Made by a program: the position numbers and the translations under genes | Source of the DNA: Ectocarpus siliculosus | Lineage: Eukaryota; Sar; Phaeophyceae; Ectocarpales; Ectocarpaceae | NCBI GenBank assembly: GCA_000310025.1 | Contig: FN649755.1 | Span: 3,820,507 to 3,884,506, forward strand | Direction of reading: 5' to 3' | Length of the DNA stretch: 64,000 nucleotides | The notes under the pieces: generated by a model | What the model saw: the letters and a program-made list of their open reading frames with translations, nothing else | Told to the model about the DNA's origin: nothing | Database searches by the model: none | Shown here: piece by piece, positions 1 to 10,098 of the stretch | Numbering within the stretch: position 1 is the first letter of the stretch | Layout: each line of letters opens with the position of its first letter

Positions 1-559
1 ACAAGTGGGTCGTCTGTGGGCGGTGGGAGTAACTCCATTGATATCCCTCCCCATCCACCTCCTGCCCCGCGCCATCTTTGACAAGCTTTAAGTCCATCCT
101 CTTCCTCGCCCTAATGTCCATGGGGCGAATCACGTTCACCGGAACGCCCAATGCCTCGGAAACCGCAACCCATTCTACGGCACCCGCAAAAGCCCCGGGC
201 TTGCACAGTCTTGCGATCGAAGCCATGACCATCATGTCTCTGCAAATGTTGGCTTGTACGAATTTCATGCTTCCGTCGCCGTACACCACGTAGGCATCTT
301 GCGAGTGCTCAACACAAATGTCGTGGTCCATCTTGCCTTCAGGGACGAGCAGAGAGATCTGGTCTACGTTTGCAGCCGCATGGACCAGCGAAACAAGCTT
401 CAGCTGCAGCCAGAAGCAATCGCTGCCGAAGAAGCTCAACGACAACGGCCTCCACCAGCAGTTGCCATCCGGCTCAACTTGGCGAGCCTCAAAAGACGTG
501 CGTAACACCTTCGATAGCACCATAGTGGCAAGTTCGTCGATACGGCGTCCGCCCTCCAT
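1..559 (-). CDS. OTU-like cysteine protease domain protein (partial, runs off window)
   Basis: A long open frame on the minus strand begins at ATG 559 and is still open at base 1, so the C-terminus is missing. Near residues 31-34 it has DGNC followed by WWRPLSLSFFGSD, the nucleophile-cysteine motif of OTU (ovarian-tumour) deubiquitinase-like proteases. About 85 residues later, GAFAGAVEWVAVSEALGVPV matches the family's later block (W-G-x-x-E-L-x-A-L-S-x-x-x-x-x-x-I-x-V). A candidate catalytic histidine lies in SYSHRP near the window edge. OTU enzymes cleave ubiquitin-type isopeptide bonds, and OTU domains are also carried by some eukaryotic transposons. With so many elements around it, a transposon-borne copy is as likely as a host deubiquitinase. 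The motif order is clear; the biological role is inference. Confidence 0.7.
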   Translation of the reverse strand, partial: MEGGRRIDELATMVLSKVLRTSFEARQVEPDGNCWWRPLSLSFFGSDCFWLQLKLVSLVHAAANVDQISLLVPEGKMDHDICVEHSQDAYVVYGDGSMKFVQANICRDMMVMASIARLCKPGAFAGAVEWVAVSEALGVPVNVIRPMDIRARKRMDLKLVKDGAGQEVDGEGYQWSYSHRPQTTHL

Positions 560-824
560 AGTATGGAACAGGTTTAAGAACGAACAAAGCAAACAAGAGG
601 AGGCGATATGCTGTTATGACGTGCTATTGAGGCAACAATATCGACTCGGGGTCACCCAAATGTCGGCCTCCACCATTAGAGCAGTATCGTGTGATAATTA
701 CTCCATTGTTTTTTGGGGATATTTCAAGGATGCCCAAAAAATGAGACTGTCTTCGATACCAGTGTACCCAAGTTCTTCTTTGGGATGTTTTGGGCGGTAG
801 GACGGGGAACCGGTAGACTATTTG
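560..824. other. No recognisable gene
   Basis: Upstream of the OTU-like frame. An in-frame stop lies near 617 on the minus strand. No splice acceptor or promoter was recognised. Confidence 0.4.
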
Positions 825-1024
825 TCCGGGTACCCCATGCGCGAGCTGTACAGATCTCTCTTGCGAACCCCAAGGCCATGATCACACGAAACGGGTGCGT
901 ACATCAAGAGAGCCTCCAACCCGCCAGCTCCAACCCGCTCTAAGTATGAGTGAAACGTCAACCCCAACCCTAGCGCACGATGAGTCCCCCACAACAAGCT
1001 TGGCGTGGAGTGTGCTCTAAGCCC
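825..1024 (+). repeat. Dispersed repeat, copy 1 (paired with 53800-53984)
   Basis: Shares long blocks with 53800-53984, including CCATGATCACACGAAACGGG and GTGTGCTCTAAGCCC, with small indels between them. Identity is roughly 75-80 percent by eye. No coding frame is conserved between the copies, so it is probably an old non-autonomous mobile element. Confidence 0.65.
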
Positions 1025-1138
1025 TTGGCCCCACAATAGGAAAAAACGATAATTTTGTTCGGCCCTCCCGGGGTACCTACGTGGGCGGGATGACTTGTGT
1101 GCACCCTTGGATATTGGATCCAATGCCCTTCGCGGAAC

Positions 1139-1719
1139 TCAATGCCCATGAGTTACCGCACTATGTAATGAAGCAACATTTTTGTGGTCGTGCAAAGCTG
1201 TAGAATGTTCTACGAAGGACTTCAAATTCGAGAAGCCAAAAGCCCCGTGGTGTTTGAGTGTATGAGTGCGGCCTGCAGCAGTATGCTGATTACTCGACAT
1301 CAGACGATACCAAAACATCCAACACGGGTGCAATGCACTCAACATACCTTCTTTGGCTGCGCCAGAAGCACGCACCCCGGCTTGACGCCAAGCACGAGGT
1401 GCAATGCGCATTCTTCAGTCAACGCCACGAGTTCAGCCTGAGCATTTTTGGCAAGACCTTCACCAACTGCCCGCCGTTGCATCAAAATGTCGCGCAATAT
1501 ACGGCGAAGTTGAGACAGCATCTCCAACGCCTTTCCGTCGGCCATAACCTCCGGGGTCTCGAACCCAGTGGCATGGTTATCATCAACCTGAGCATCGAGA
1601 AAAGATAATTTTAAACTGGTTGGTATTGGTAAATCTGTCGGGCCCGTTTCGTGTTCCTGCAACACAGCTGTACAAGGGTTGGCATGCTGCCATGTTTCTG
1701 CAACACAGCAGTCGCGCAA
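1139..1719 (-). pseudogene. Unrecognised charged helical ORF, probably broken
   Basis: The minus strand is open over 1339-1719 and its middle part is rich in Leu, Arg, Glu and Ala (around KALEMLSQLRRILRD), suggesting helix or coiled coil. The first possible ATG is at 1545; the open frame upstream of it has no ATG. A second minus-strand frame covers 1139-1411, so the gene may be frameshifted. It lies upstream of the OTU-like frame on the same strand and could belong to the same element. No family was recognised. Confidence 0.25.
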
Positions 1720-2429
1720 CGCTCTTTCATGATTGCGTCCTCAAAAAAGACAATAGTCACTCGTTTCTTGTCAGGCTAGCGGTTTACTGAATGGCAAGTC
1801 GACCGGGAGAAATAGCGAATCGCACCGTCTCTGCCGTCGTTGGCTTCCTCCGGCCGCGTGGTAGTACGAGCTGCCACCCGCCTCCGTTCATCCTAACAGC
1901 AGTTGTGTGCAAAAAAATAACAAAATAAGCAAATGTTTTCACGCAAACGAAAAGATACAGATGCATGGGACTCTTATTGTTATACGGCTTACAGTTGTAG
2001 TTGTGAAGCATTTAAAGGCTACCAACCGACGACCACCAGCAGGTGCAGCAGGTTGCGGTCGTGTCGTCGGAAAGAGGAATGCTCTCATTCTTTTTGCCTA
2101 CTATTATAACATTTTACCGTATATGACACAAGATAACACACTCCCTGGACCGATTTTCTAAGCTCGATTACTCCACGAAGAGGACGCATAGACGAAAGGG
2201 TAGGGTACGTCTTCAGAGAGCTCTCAACCGGACAGCTTCAACGCCGCCGTTTTCGGCCATGCGACTGCTGTTGCTGCTTTTGAACAATCGAGCTTTGACA
2301 ATTGGTCCAGGGGGTGTGTTATCTTGAGTCATGTGCGGTATGTACATGAGCAGTTGCATCGTCAGCCACGCGAGCTACATCGAGGTACCAACATACCGGC
2401 GATCTGTTGGGGAGGGAGGGGAGCTGAGC
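1720..2429. other. No recognisable gene
   Basis: Only short open frames without family signatures were seen. Confidence 0.4.
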
Positions 2430-2557
2430 GAGACGGGGAGAGAGAGACAAGAGAGAGAGACAGACAGAGAGTCAGACAGGCAGACGAAGAGAGGTAGACA
2501 GATACAGAGAGAGAAAAAGAGAGAGAGAAAAGAGAGAGAGAAACAGACAGAGAGAGT
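2430..2557 (+). repeat. GA-rich microsatellite
   Basis: Imperfect (GA)n tract interspersed with CAGA units. Open frames across it are low-complexity artefacts. Confidence 0.85.
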
Positions 2558-2605
2558 ACATCAGCCGCCGCTACATCTAACAATCATCAGCGGTTATCTG
2601 CTCGG

Positions 2606-2938
2606 TGTTAGGATGATCCGAACTGGGGGTAGCTTGTCGCAAGACGTGTGTTGAATAGGGTGTCGGCAACTCGGCGAACTCGCGCCAAGGAGGAAAGATG
2701 TGCTGGGCTTGTTGTATAGACTTCTTCTTCACATGAAAAACATGGACTCACATGAACACATGAACGAACATGAACAGACATGGACACATGAACAGACATG
2801 AACTGCACGCACGCGTGCACGCACCACCATGAGGGGGCGACGCAGTATACAACAGGGGTACCTTGCACACCCTGGAAATACATTCCACGTACCACACAAT
2901 CCTACAACCACTTGGCATTGCTACAAGTATATCTATCA
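2606..2938 (-). repeat. 3' LTR of the 2.6-6.4 kb copia element
   Basis: 333 bp, TG...CA bounded, near-identical to 6089-6421. It contains repeated ACATGAAC-type units at 2735-2810. Confidence 0.93.
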
Positions 2939-3220
2939 GCCCCCCTGCTTGTGACCATGCCATGTCTTTTTCGATCCTCAAGAACTCCAAAATACAAGAA
3001 AATAAACTCAGAAAGTCAACTCAACTCCAGAACAATAGCCTCACTGGCTAGACATCAATTCCCATCCCCGGTCATATCAGATATACTTCTTCGAGCTTCA
3101 GTGAACTAATTGCCCCCCAGCCTAGAACACCATCCATTGAGAAAATCCATAGGCAAAAATGCAAAATGTTGCCGCCCTAGTTGTTTGATCACACACAAAA
3201 TAAACCCAAACATCAAAATA

Positions 3221-4105
3221 TTAATCCATACTCATTACGAAGTTACGATGAAACTCGAAATTTCCCACGTTAAGTGCCTTCGTGAGGAAGTCAGCATGTT
3301 GATACGCCGATTCCACGTGAAAAATCGAAATCTCCTTCCTGCATACCAAATCCCTGATAAAGTGGTGCCTTACGTCGATGTGCTTCGAGTTACTGTTGCT
3401 AATCGGGTTCTGCGCCAACTGAATAGCCCCGTGGTTATTCTCGAACACCGGAATACACGGCATACCTGCTTCTGGCAACATGAAACGCCATACTTGCCTC
3501 AGAAACAACACTTCCTTCATCACATCCGCAAGAGAGACATACTCCGCCTCTGTCGTGCTCAACGTAGCGCACTTCTGCGTCCTTGAAAATCAAGAAATAC
3601 ATCCTCCCCCACACATCACCAATCCTCCTGACACAGACCTCCTATCGGCAGCCTTACTTGCATAGTCTGCGTCTGCGAACACCTCCATGCTTAACCCTGC
3701 TACACTGCCCCTCCTGAATGTAATACCCAAGTCACTAGTCCTTACCACATACCCCAAAATACCAAGACCTGCTCTCCAATGAATCTCTTTGGGAGAAGCA
3801 CAGTACCGTGCTACCGCTCTCGCTGCGTTCGTGATATCTGGCCTCGTTTGCGTTGCCAGCCACATCAATGATCCTATCAGCTCACGAAAAGGCCTTGATA
3901 CCACTTCTTCATCCTGGTCAAACTCTGAAAGCTTCAACCCTACAGGAAGAGGAATTTCCTTCCCGTACTCTACCCCAAACTCCATGCCCAACTCTTCAGC
4001 GTACGTCTGCTTCGAGGTCTTCAAAGTCCCTGCATCCCAATTTTCCAAGAATAAAATCTCCTCTACCACCTGCTCCCTCAGGTTGTGATCGCTGTTCACA
4101 ACCAA
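3221..4105 (-). pseudogene. Copia Pol C-terminus (end of RT, RNase H)
   Basis: The frame 4105-3590 reads through the end of the RT region (ELIGSLMWLATQTRPDITNA) into RNase H (FADADYASKAADRRSVSG). It stops at a TGA near 3588 where copia proteins have W in the W-x-S-R-T-Q-K block. The same frame then continues to 3221 with STTEAEY, KHIDVRHHF and QHADFLTKAL. The single stop splits the conserved RNase H, so this copy is inactive. Confidence 0.88.
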
Positions 4106-4157
4106 ACATCCTGTGAAAACCCCGAAAATAAAATCCTACTCGTTCAGGCTCGACCTC

Positions 4158-4706
4158 TTACTCAAAAAGACCAAACACAAAGCCGAAGCACCACAAACCA
4201 AAGCCAAAACAATGAGAACACGAAATAAGAAAAGTCACACCATTGGTCACACGAAGTATTTTTGCCGGCCCATCAACCCCAGCGCTTTCATCCATCCCGC
4301 CTGCCACTGCTTCTTCCCCGCGGTAGCCACCCTCGCCTCTGCCGCGGCCACCCTTTTCTGCTGGCATGGCCGCGGCTCGGGCTTCATCAGGTGCCACGTA
4401 TCCGCCTGGGTGGGGTGGGTGCAGCTGTCTCTCCGGGGGGATTGACTCGGCAGTGCAGGGGAGATTGCGCATCCGAAAGAGAAAGGCACAGGCAAAATCA
4501 GTCACCCAAAGCGTCAATTTAGCACGTGGCACTGCTGGGGAGAATACCTTGCAATACGCCCCCTGTTCTGCGCAGCAGTGATCGTTGTCTTTCGCATTCT
4601 GTACGACATCATGGTTACCTATCAAATCGAACGCCAATCTACGACTGAGGTTAATTACTCCTCTTTCGTAAAAGTGACACAACGATTCTTGCGATTTGTC
4701 TGACAA
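4158..4706 (-). pseudogene. Degenerate gag linker region (tentative)
   Basis: Minus-strand open frame with a Gly/Arg/Glu-rich stretch (GGRGRGEGGYRGEE), resembling linkers near copia nucleocapsids, but without a CCHC knuckle. It lies inside the 2606-6421 element where the rest of gag-pol should be. Assignment rests mainly on position. Confidence 0.25.
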
Positions 4707-5183
4707 GGTAAATTATTCCTCGGTCACGCAAACAACAATGTTGGATCCATGTTAGAGCTTACACAGCTGTGTTTCTGATCAACAACCCAACACATTTTCT
4801 TCTTACTGGTGTGCAACCACTGCGCTGCTTTCGTGCATACAGTGTTCTGGTACGAAATAGAGATCATCTCCATGTAGTCCTGTCGGTTACACAGACCCCT
4901 GACCAAATTTCCAAGTGTATCCCCCTACAACTCCTACCGCTGGACATGCAACAGACTCCTGTTCATAACACGCAACTCATTGTCGGTAGAGGGTGCAAAG
5001 ATTCATGACGCCTTCGCATATCCCGTTATCGACGTGAACGCAAAAATAATGAGTCGGAGAGCAATCTCTGTATTTTAACACATACGGGACAAAATATTCC
5101 CATCAACTTCAAAGCACTCAAGAAGGTATATGCAGCAGCTTGGTTAGGATTCGCTAATAATCTCATCTAATCTTTCAGTTTCT

Positions 5184-5310
5184 GTGGGTGACTGGCAACC
5201 TTACGTGGCGTAGTAGCCATACAACCTCGCAGTTTTGTGGGTGACTGGCAACCTTACGTGACGCAATATCCATTTAACCTCGCAGTTTTGTGTGGGTGAC
5301 TGGCAACCTT
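5184..5310 (+). repeat. 53-55-bp tandem triplicate inside the copia element
   Basis: GTGGGTGACTGGCAACCTTA recurs at about 5184, 5237 and 5292, separated by variable tails ending CAACCTCGCAG. Confidence 0.85.
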
Positions 5311-5580
5311 ATGAAGAATAGAACGCCCTTTGATGGGGTCTATTTCTGTACCTCTCAGGAAAAACATGTGCAAGATGATGACGCGTATGTATGCAGAACT
5401 CAACAAGGTGTGCTGTAGGTTTATCGGAGCACACCCAAACGAAATCGACGAAGACAAGCATGCAAGCACATACCAAAACCACTTCAGACGTAAAACGGTG
5501 AGCAGATCATCACGTGCCTGAGCGGATCTACGACCTTAGTAGGCGCATGCTGATGGTGTTGCTGCTCGGCATCTCCAGTG

Positions 5581-6015
5581 TTATAACAACATTCGAAATT
5601 GGCTCTCAAAAACCTGTACTCCAACCTGGACATCGCCACTAGAATCAAACACACCCGTAAATGGGGCTACATGTATTACAGGACTGACACGAATGGTGTC
5701 CTTAGGGGGTAAGACTTCCCTGGTTTCCTCCCCCGGGGTGTTGGTCCTCCGCATTGCCCGCGCGAAGGACTCAACGAGACGGTCCTCCAACGATCGTGGC
5801 TGGTCTTCAGGTTGCGGGTCTAACGCTGTTCCAGCCGGCCGAGCATGCCGGGGATCGCCTCCATCGGGGGGCTTGTCCACGCTCTCTGATGCGGGACGCT
5901 TCTCTTCGGTAAACTTGATTTTTTCTTGTACTCCTCTCTCCACTTCCTCTTTGATGTGCGCCGATAATGGTTGGCGGTCCTCTTCAGTTAAGCTGCTGAG
6001 GTCGAGGGCTTCCAT
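5581..6015 (-). CDS. Copia gag N-terminal fragment
   Basis: A 144-residue frame starting at ATG 6015, 73 nt inside the 5' LTR, as expected for gag. The protein is Glu/Lys/Pro-rich and acidic at its start (MEALDLSSLTEEDRQPLSAH), with SPVIHVAPFTGVFDSSGDV near the end. It stops before any capsid or zinc-knuckle motif, consistent with the internal deletion. TATAAAAG lies about 30 nt upstream of the ATG. Confidence 0.6.
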   Translation of the reverse strand: MEALDLSSLTEEDRQPLSAHIKEEVERGVQEKIKFTEEKRPASESVDKPPDGGDPRHARPAGTALDPQPEDQPRSLEDRLVESFARAMRRTNTPGEETREVLPPKDTIRVSPVIHVAPFTGVFDSSGDVQVGVQVFESQFRMLL

Positions 6016-6080
6016 GATCTACTTCTCTAGCCGAACCCTTTTATAGCTAACCTCACCTCGGGATCCCGTGTGATATCACA

Positions 6081-6088
6081 CGCTAGCG
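6081..6088 (-). promoter_or_regulatory. Post-LTR palindrome at expected primer-binding site
   Basis: CGCTAGCG abuts the end of the 5' LTR directly. No initiator-Met TGG-type primer site is visible here. Confidence 0.4.
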
Positions 6089-6421
6089 TGTTAGGATGAT
6101 CCGAACTGGGGGTAGCTTGTCGCAAGACGTGTGTTGATAAGGGTGTCGGCAACTCGGCGAACTCGCGCCAAGGAGGAAAGATGTGCTGGGCTTGTTGTAT
6201 AGACTTCTTCTTCACATGAAAAACATGGACTCACATGAACACATGAACGAACATGAACAGACATGGACACATGAACAGACATGAACTGCACGCACGCGTG
6301 CACGCACCACCATGAGGGGGCGACGCAGTATACAACAGGGGTACCTTGCACACCCTGGAAATACATTCCACGTACCACACAATCCTACAACCACTTGGCA
6401 TTGCTACAAGTATATCTATCA
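6089..6421 (-). repeat. 5' LTR of the 2.6-6.4 kb copia element
   Basis: 333-bp partner of 2606-2938. Its outer edge touches the CTCGG duplication at 6422-6426. Confidence 0.93.
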
Positions 6422-6426
6422 CTCGG

Positions 6427-7072
6427 CTGGCACGTGTTGTTTCAGCAGGAGCACTCAGCTCGTTAGCATTTGCATACATGACATGAGCTGCTCAGAACAC
6501 CGCTAGGCCGCTACGGCAGTAGGTGCTCTTGTTTGACCGTTGGTGGTTTTCATCAACAACACAACGCCTACAGCAGTCTATGTACACGCATTGTATACCT
6601 CACCTCGGTCAGCACAACTATCCTGAGCTGGTGCTGATTATCCTTCGGCTGGCACCTGTGCGGAACTACCTGTGCGAGGCCTCCTCCGTGGGGGATGCAA
6701 CGAGACCGCCCGCTGTTGTGCTCTTTACCACTGCCAGACCACATATGCACATGCATAACTCCGCATGAAGGTGACTGCCAGACCTAAAGAAGCAGAACCA
6801 TCTCGAGAGAGAGCGCTGGAGAGAACTGTGAACGGTGCCCGAGCTGCCGTCCCCCCACCAGAAGGCTCGGCCAATCAGCGGCCGTAAACTGCGTTTAGTC
6901 CTAAAGATCTACTATCATTGTGTAAACACTACTCCATTGCACGCCCACATCCCTGTTCCAGCAACACGAGTGAGTTCGAAAGTTAGCGTTAACATTCAAA
7001 CTCGCTATTCATGCATCGTATTCGGGTATTCTCTTATCTTGCACTAAATTAGCTGATAAATATAGCTAATTA
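6427..7072. other. No recognisable gene
   Basis: Flank of the copia insertion. Short frames on both strands only. Confidence 0.4.
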
Positions 7073-7082
7073 TTATGAACGC

Positions 7083-7380
7083 CTGTGGGACAGCAGTGGG
7101 ACACCGTAGGGGAGACCGGCTGGGACGTCCCACGCCTGTTTTCGAGCGCCGCGTGGGACGTCCCTAGCGTGGTGCCATGGGGGCGTCCCACGCGTCCCAC
7201 GTTCTAGATTTGGTGTCCCATGGGACGTCCCACGTGTACCACGGGACGTCCCACGTGTCCCGTGCGTCCGTATGGGCCATCCCATGGGACAGGTGGGATG
7301 TCCCACCTGTCCCATGGGCCGGCCCGCGTATCCCATGGGCCGGCCCACGTGTCCCATGGGACGTCCCACGTGGGATCCCA
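7083..7380. repeat. Cluster of GGGACGTCCC-type palindromes
   Basis: The 12-mer TGGGACGTCCCA and variants recur through about 300 bp. At 7281-7318 two 18-base arms (starting CCCATGGGACAGG) form a near-perfect inverted repeat around a 2-base centre. Open frames on both strands arise from the self-complementarity. Confidence 0.85.
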
Positions 7381-7386
7381 ATAGTG

Positions 7387-8292
7387 TCAGTACCTGCGTC
7401 TAGCTGGACCAGCTGTCATAGCTGATCCCCTTCCTCTGCTCCCGGATGTTGCACATCCGTTCATGTGCATGTTCTGAATAGTGAATTTTAGCTGCTCCAG
7501 AGTAAAATCTAGATTGCTCATGACGTGGAACTTGATGGACTCGCACTCTCTGGGCTTCCCCCTCGTGATGGTGTCCACTTTTCTATGCCGCGAAACATGC
7601 TCTCCTACCAGCTCGAGCTGCTCGGCGAGCTGGTCATTGTTCCTGAAGAAGGTGTCCCGATCGGATCCTTCTTCCATTCGGAAGTTGGCAAGTCTTGTCA
7701 TGAGTTGTTGCCTCCTGTGAGTTGACTTGTTCTGATGCTTGTTCTCCAGCGCAAGCCAGCCTGCTAGCCCGTCTGCCTTCCTTCCTTTCTTCGACTCGTA
7801 TGTACGCATAAAATACTTTGCGTCTCCACTGGTAGTCAGGAATAAGACATTGTATAGTAGAGCGTTGATCTGCTCCCATTCATCAATTTCACGTTGATTC
7901 TGAGGTGGCCCAGGTTGTTCCGAATCTCGCGCTTGAAGATCCGGCGATCCTGTCCCGGGACTGTAACGATCCGCGGTCCTTCCTGGTATCACAACAGCAG
8001 TCGCCGCACTGGCTGATGATTTTTCTTGACTTCCTACAGCCTTGCTGCTGTCCCCGTCAGCGACTTCCTCGCTGGGCACCGGGGCTTCCATGGTGCCTGA
8101 TGGACGGGCTCGCCGCGCATAGATCTCCTTCGGTCTTGAGGAGTCGCCATTCAATATCTCGAACATGTCCCGCCGAGATAATTCCAGAAAGGTCTTGATG
8201 TCGACCTTCCAATCTTCATGCTTGTTTGGATTCCCGTCGAACTTCGGGATCCCTCTGACGATCGACGTGAGCTTGCCGGTGGACTCTGCCAT
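7387..8292 (-). CDS. Ty1/copia gag (UBN2-type) ending before a nucleocapsid
   Basis: ATG 8292 opens MAESTGKLTSIVRGIPKFDG, then NPNKHEDWKVDIKTFLEL, the typical copia gag N-terminus. The segment AKYFMRTYESKKGRKADGLA to FHVMSNLDFTLEQLKFTIQN matches the UBN2/gag-polypeptide core with its block of helices. It stops at 7387 after a short Gly/Arg tail without a complete zinc knuckle. No protease, integrase or RT follows; the palindrome cluster starts instead. The frame stays open upstream to 8367 but ATG 8292 fits the family start. Its LTR is 8516-9653. Confidence 0.8.
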   Translation of the reverse strand: MAESTGKLTSIVRGIPKFDGNPNKHEDWKVDIKTFLELSRRDMFEILNGDSSRPKEIYARRARPSGTMEAPVPSEEVADGDSSKAVGSQEKSSASAATAVVIPGRTADRYSPGTGSPDLQARDSEQPGPPQNQREIDEWEQINALLYNVLFLTTSGDAKYFMRTYESKKGRKADGLAGWLALENKHQNKSTHRRQQLMTRLANFRMEEGSDRDTFFRNNDQLAEQLELVGEHVSRHRKVDTITRGKPRECESIKFHVMSNLDFTLEQLKFTIQNMHMNGCATSGSRGRGSAMTAGPARRRY

Positions 8293-8500
8293 GATGTTAC
8301 ACCAGCTGCTGCGCTTGAGGGCTTGTACTTGCTTGTTGGATCCTGGAGCTCCGCCAAACCGATCCAATTTCTCGTGTTCTTGATTTCCGTCGTAGATCTC
8401 GTAGATCCAGAAAGTATTCCTTGCTTCTAGATCTTGTCACGAGTCCCGAATCCTCGTTTCCTCGAACTTGACCTCGAACGATGTGCCAGAGCGCTAACCG

Positions 8501-8513
8501 AGGCTCATAACCT
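8501..8513 (-). promoter_or_regulatory. Putative half-tRNA-Met primer-binding site
   Basis: Two bases beyond the LTR end, the plus strand reads AGGCTCATAACCT, the form of a tRNA anticodon arm with a CTCATAA loop (CAU anticodon). The retroelement RNA (minus) is complementary to it. Priming from an internally cleaved Met-tRNA is known for copia and Ty5-like elements. Exact tRNA identity needs the host tRNA set. Confidence 0.55.
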
Positions 8514-8515
8514 TT

Positions 8516-9653
8516 TGGGGATGTAGGTTTGTGGATGTTGACGATTGTCCCTTATCGGTTCTCGAAGAGGTGTTGGAGATTATCGTCGAAAAAGTATGTG
8601 CTAACTTGTTCTTGATTTGGTGCGTGCTCTCTCCGCAGTGTGTCGCGCGAGCAGAACAAACCCTATCTATGCAGCAATGGCCACTGGTGTACATAAGCAG
8701 AGCACCCGATTATGCAATCTTAAAGCCACAGGTCAAAGGCTAAACTCCAGTGCTGCGTGTGAGCCTGTACGTGTCCTGTACCGCTGCAGCGCGGCGTACC
8801 AACTCACTTGTTGTGCCGCTGGACTCTTAGTACGAGAGGCTTGGCTCTGAGTACGCAGGAAGTCCGAAGGAGAAGAAGATGGGTTGGTGGAAATGTAGTT
8901 ACTTGATCAGTGGAGACCAGAAAGTATGTAGAGAAACAGAGGGGTAGCAAAACCCGGAGAAGTAGAGAGGTTGAGAAACCCCAAATAGACAGAGGGTTGA
9001 AGAACCCCCAAAGAAGCAGAGTGAGAGGATGGGGCGAGTACGCGCTCATCCTCGAAATCATGGAATCACACCTATCCGACAACGTCGACCAATCACACGT
9101 GTTCAGAATACGGTACTGGTAAGCTACGATACGTTTCTGGAAAGATGACTTCAACACCATGCTCTCGAACTTGTGCCACGTATGCACATCAAGTATTGTA
9201 CTTGCACGCACAACAAGTGGTTACTTGCACTGACGTACGACAAACCGCAGAATACAGCTTCAACAATTTAACTACTTCCAAATTCGACTGCTGAGCGCAT
9301 ACTACGAATATTCAATCATTCAAGCACGCAAGTCTGGGTTACTTGCGGCGGTATATATATATCCTTTCATACACGCAAGTCAGAGGCACTTGCGACGACT
9401 ACCCGATGCATATATGTTTCCGAGCACGCAAGTCTGAGCTACTTGCACTATGACATATTTCTGGAAATCTCCATAGGCAATGCAGATTATTTCTGGATAT
9501 GAAACACAGAACATCAACCATGTCTCCATATTCCGAGTATGACAGAACATACGGAATTTTTCCTACTACATGACATAGCGACATTGACAATATTTGAACT
9601 AGTCAACCTGACTACCTAATGCTGAAGCTACGGTAGTGCCAAATATTCCAACA
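8516..9653 (-). repeat. 5' LTR (1.14 kb) of the truncated copia element
   Basis: On the minus strand it begins TGTTGGAATATTTGGCAC at 9653 and ends CATCCCCA at 8516. A second copy lies at 17740-18864 in the same orientation. Gag follows 224 nt downstream on the minus strand. Confidence 0.85.
9180..9455 (-). promoter_or_regulatory. Repeated ACTTGC/GCAAGT inverted motifs in the LTR U3
   Basis: Hairpin-like units of the form GCAAGTCnGnGnnACTTGC occur at about 9320, 9370 and 9430, with further ACTTGC motifs near 9200-9230. They are conserved in the second LTR copy (about 18410-18665), so they are probably enhancer-type sites of the element. Confidence 0.5.
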
Positions 9654-10098
9654 TGGATTTCTCCTCATTTTTCCGCAGGTACAACGCGGAAAACGTCATG
9701 ACAATGAACAACCAAGACCGAACATCCGCTAGAACTCTGCTTGTACTTCGGCAAAGATCATGTCATCTCAAGTATCACATTCATCCCCCCCCCATGAGTT
9801 TCGACGGCAGTGCTATCAGTGACCCAACAATATCAACTGCACATTCGGCGCGGTAAATTCGTAGACTATGTACCCCACATTATCCATCCTCAACAAATGA
9901 AAATCACAAAATGTAACCATACACACCACGTCCGTGCGCATCGCAACACAACGTTCAACGTCGACCCCGTTCTCAAACTCATGGTTCTCAGCAACAAAAA
10001 CAGGACCAAACCTAGAAACTACCTTGTTGTAAAAAATATATTACTTCTCACAAACTTGCCTGAATCGCGCGTAGACCAATTGTGCAACCCCCCCCCAG
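9654..10098. other. No recognisable gene
   Basis: Two C-runs and short frames only. The outer flank of the LTR at 9654 shows no partner target duplication. Confidence 0.35.

Larger units (their letters stand above)
2606..6421 (-). mobile_element. Ty1/copia LTR retrotransposon, internally deleted (3.8 kb)
   Basis: Two 333-bp direct repeats (2606-2938 and 6089-6421) start TGTTAGG and end ATCTATCA. The element is flanked by the 5-bp target duplication CTCGG at 2601-2605 and 6422-6426. Reading on the minus strand, the order is 5' LTR, gag N-terminus, a gap, then RT C-terminus and RNase H. Protease, integrase and most of RT are absent. A purine run (CAGGGGGG) precedes the 3' LTR at 2939. The LTRs differ at only two adjacent-region sites (near 2654/6137), so insertion is recent although the copy cannot move by itself. 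Confidence 0.93.

Noticed and set aside
2362-2583. Leu/Ser-rich minus-strand ORF
   Set aside because: It is the complement of the GA-rich microsatellite.
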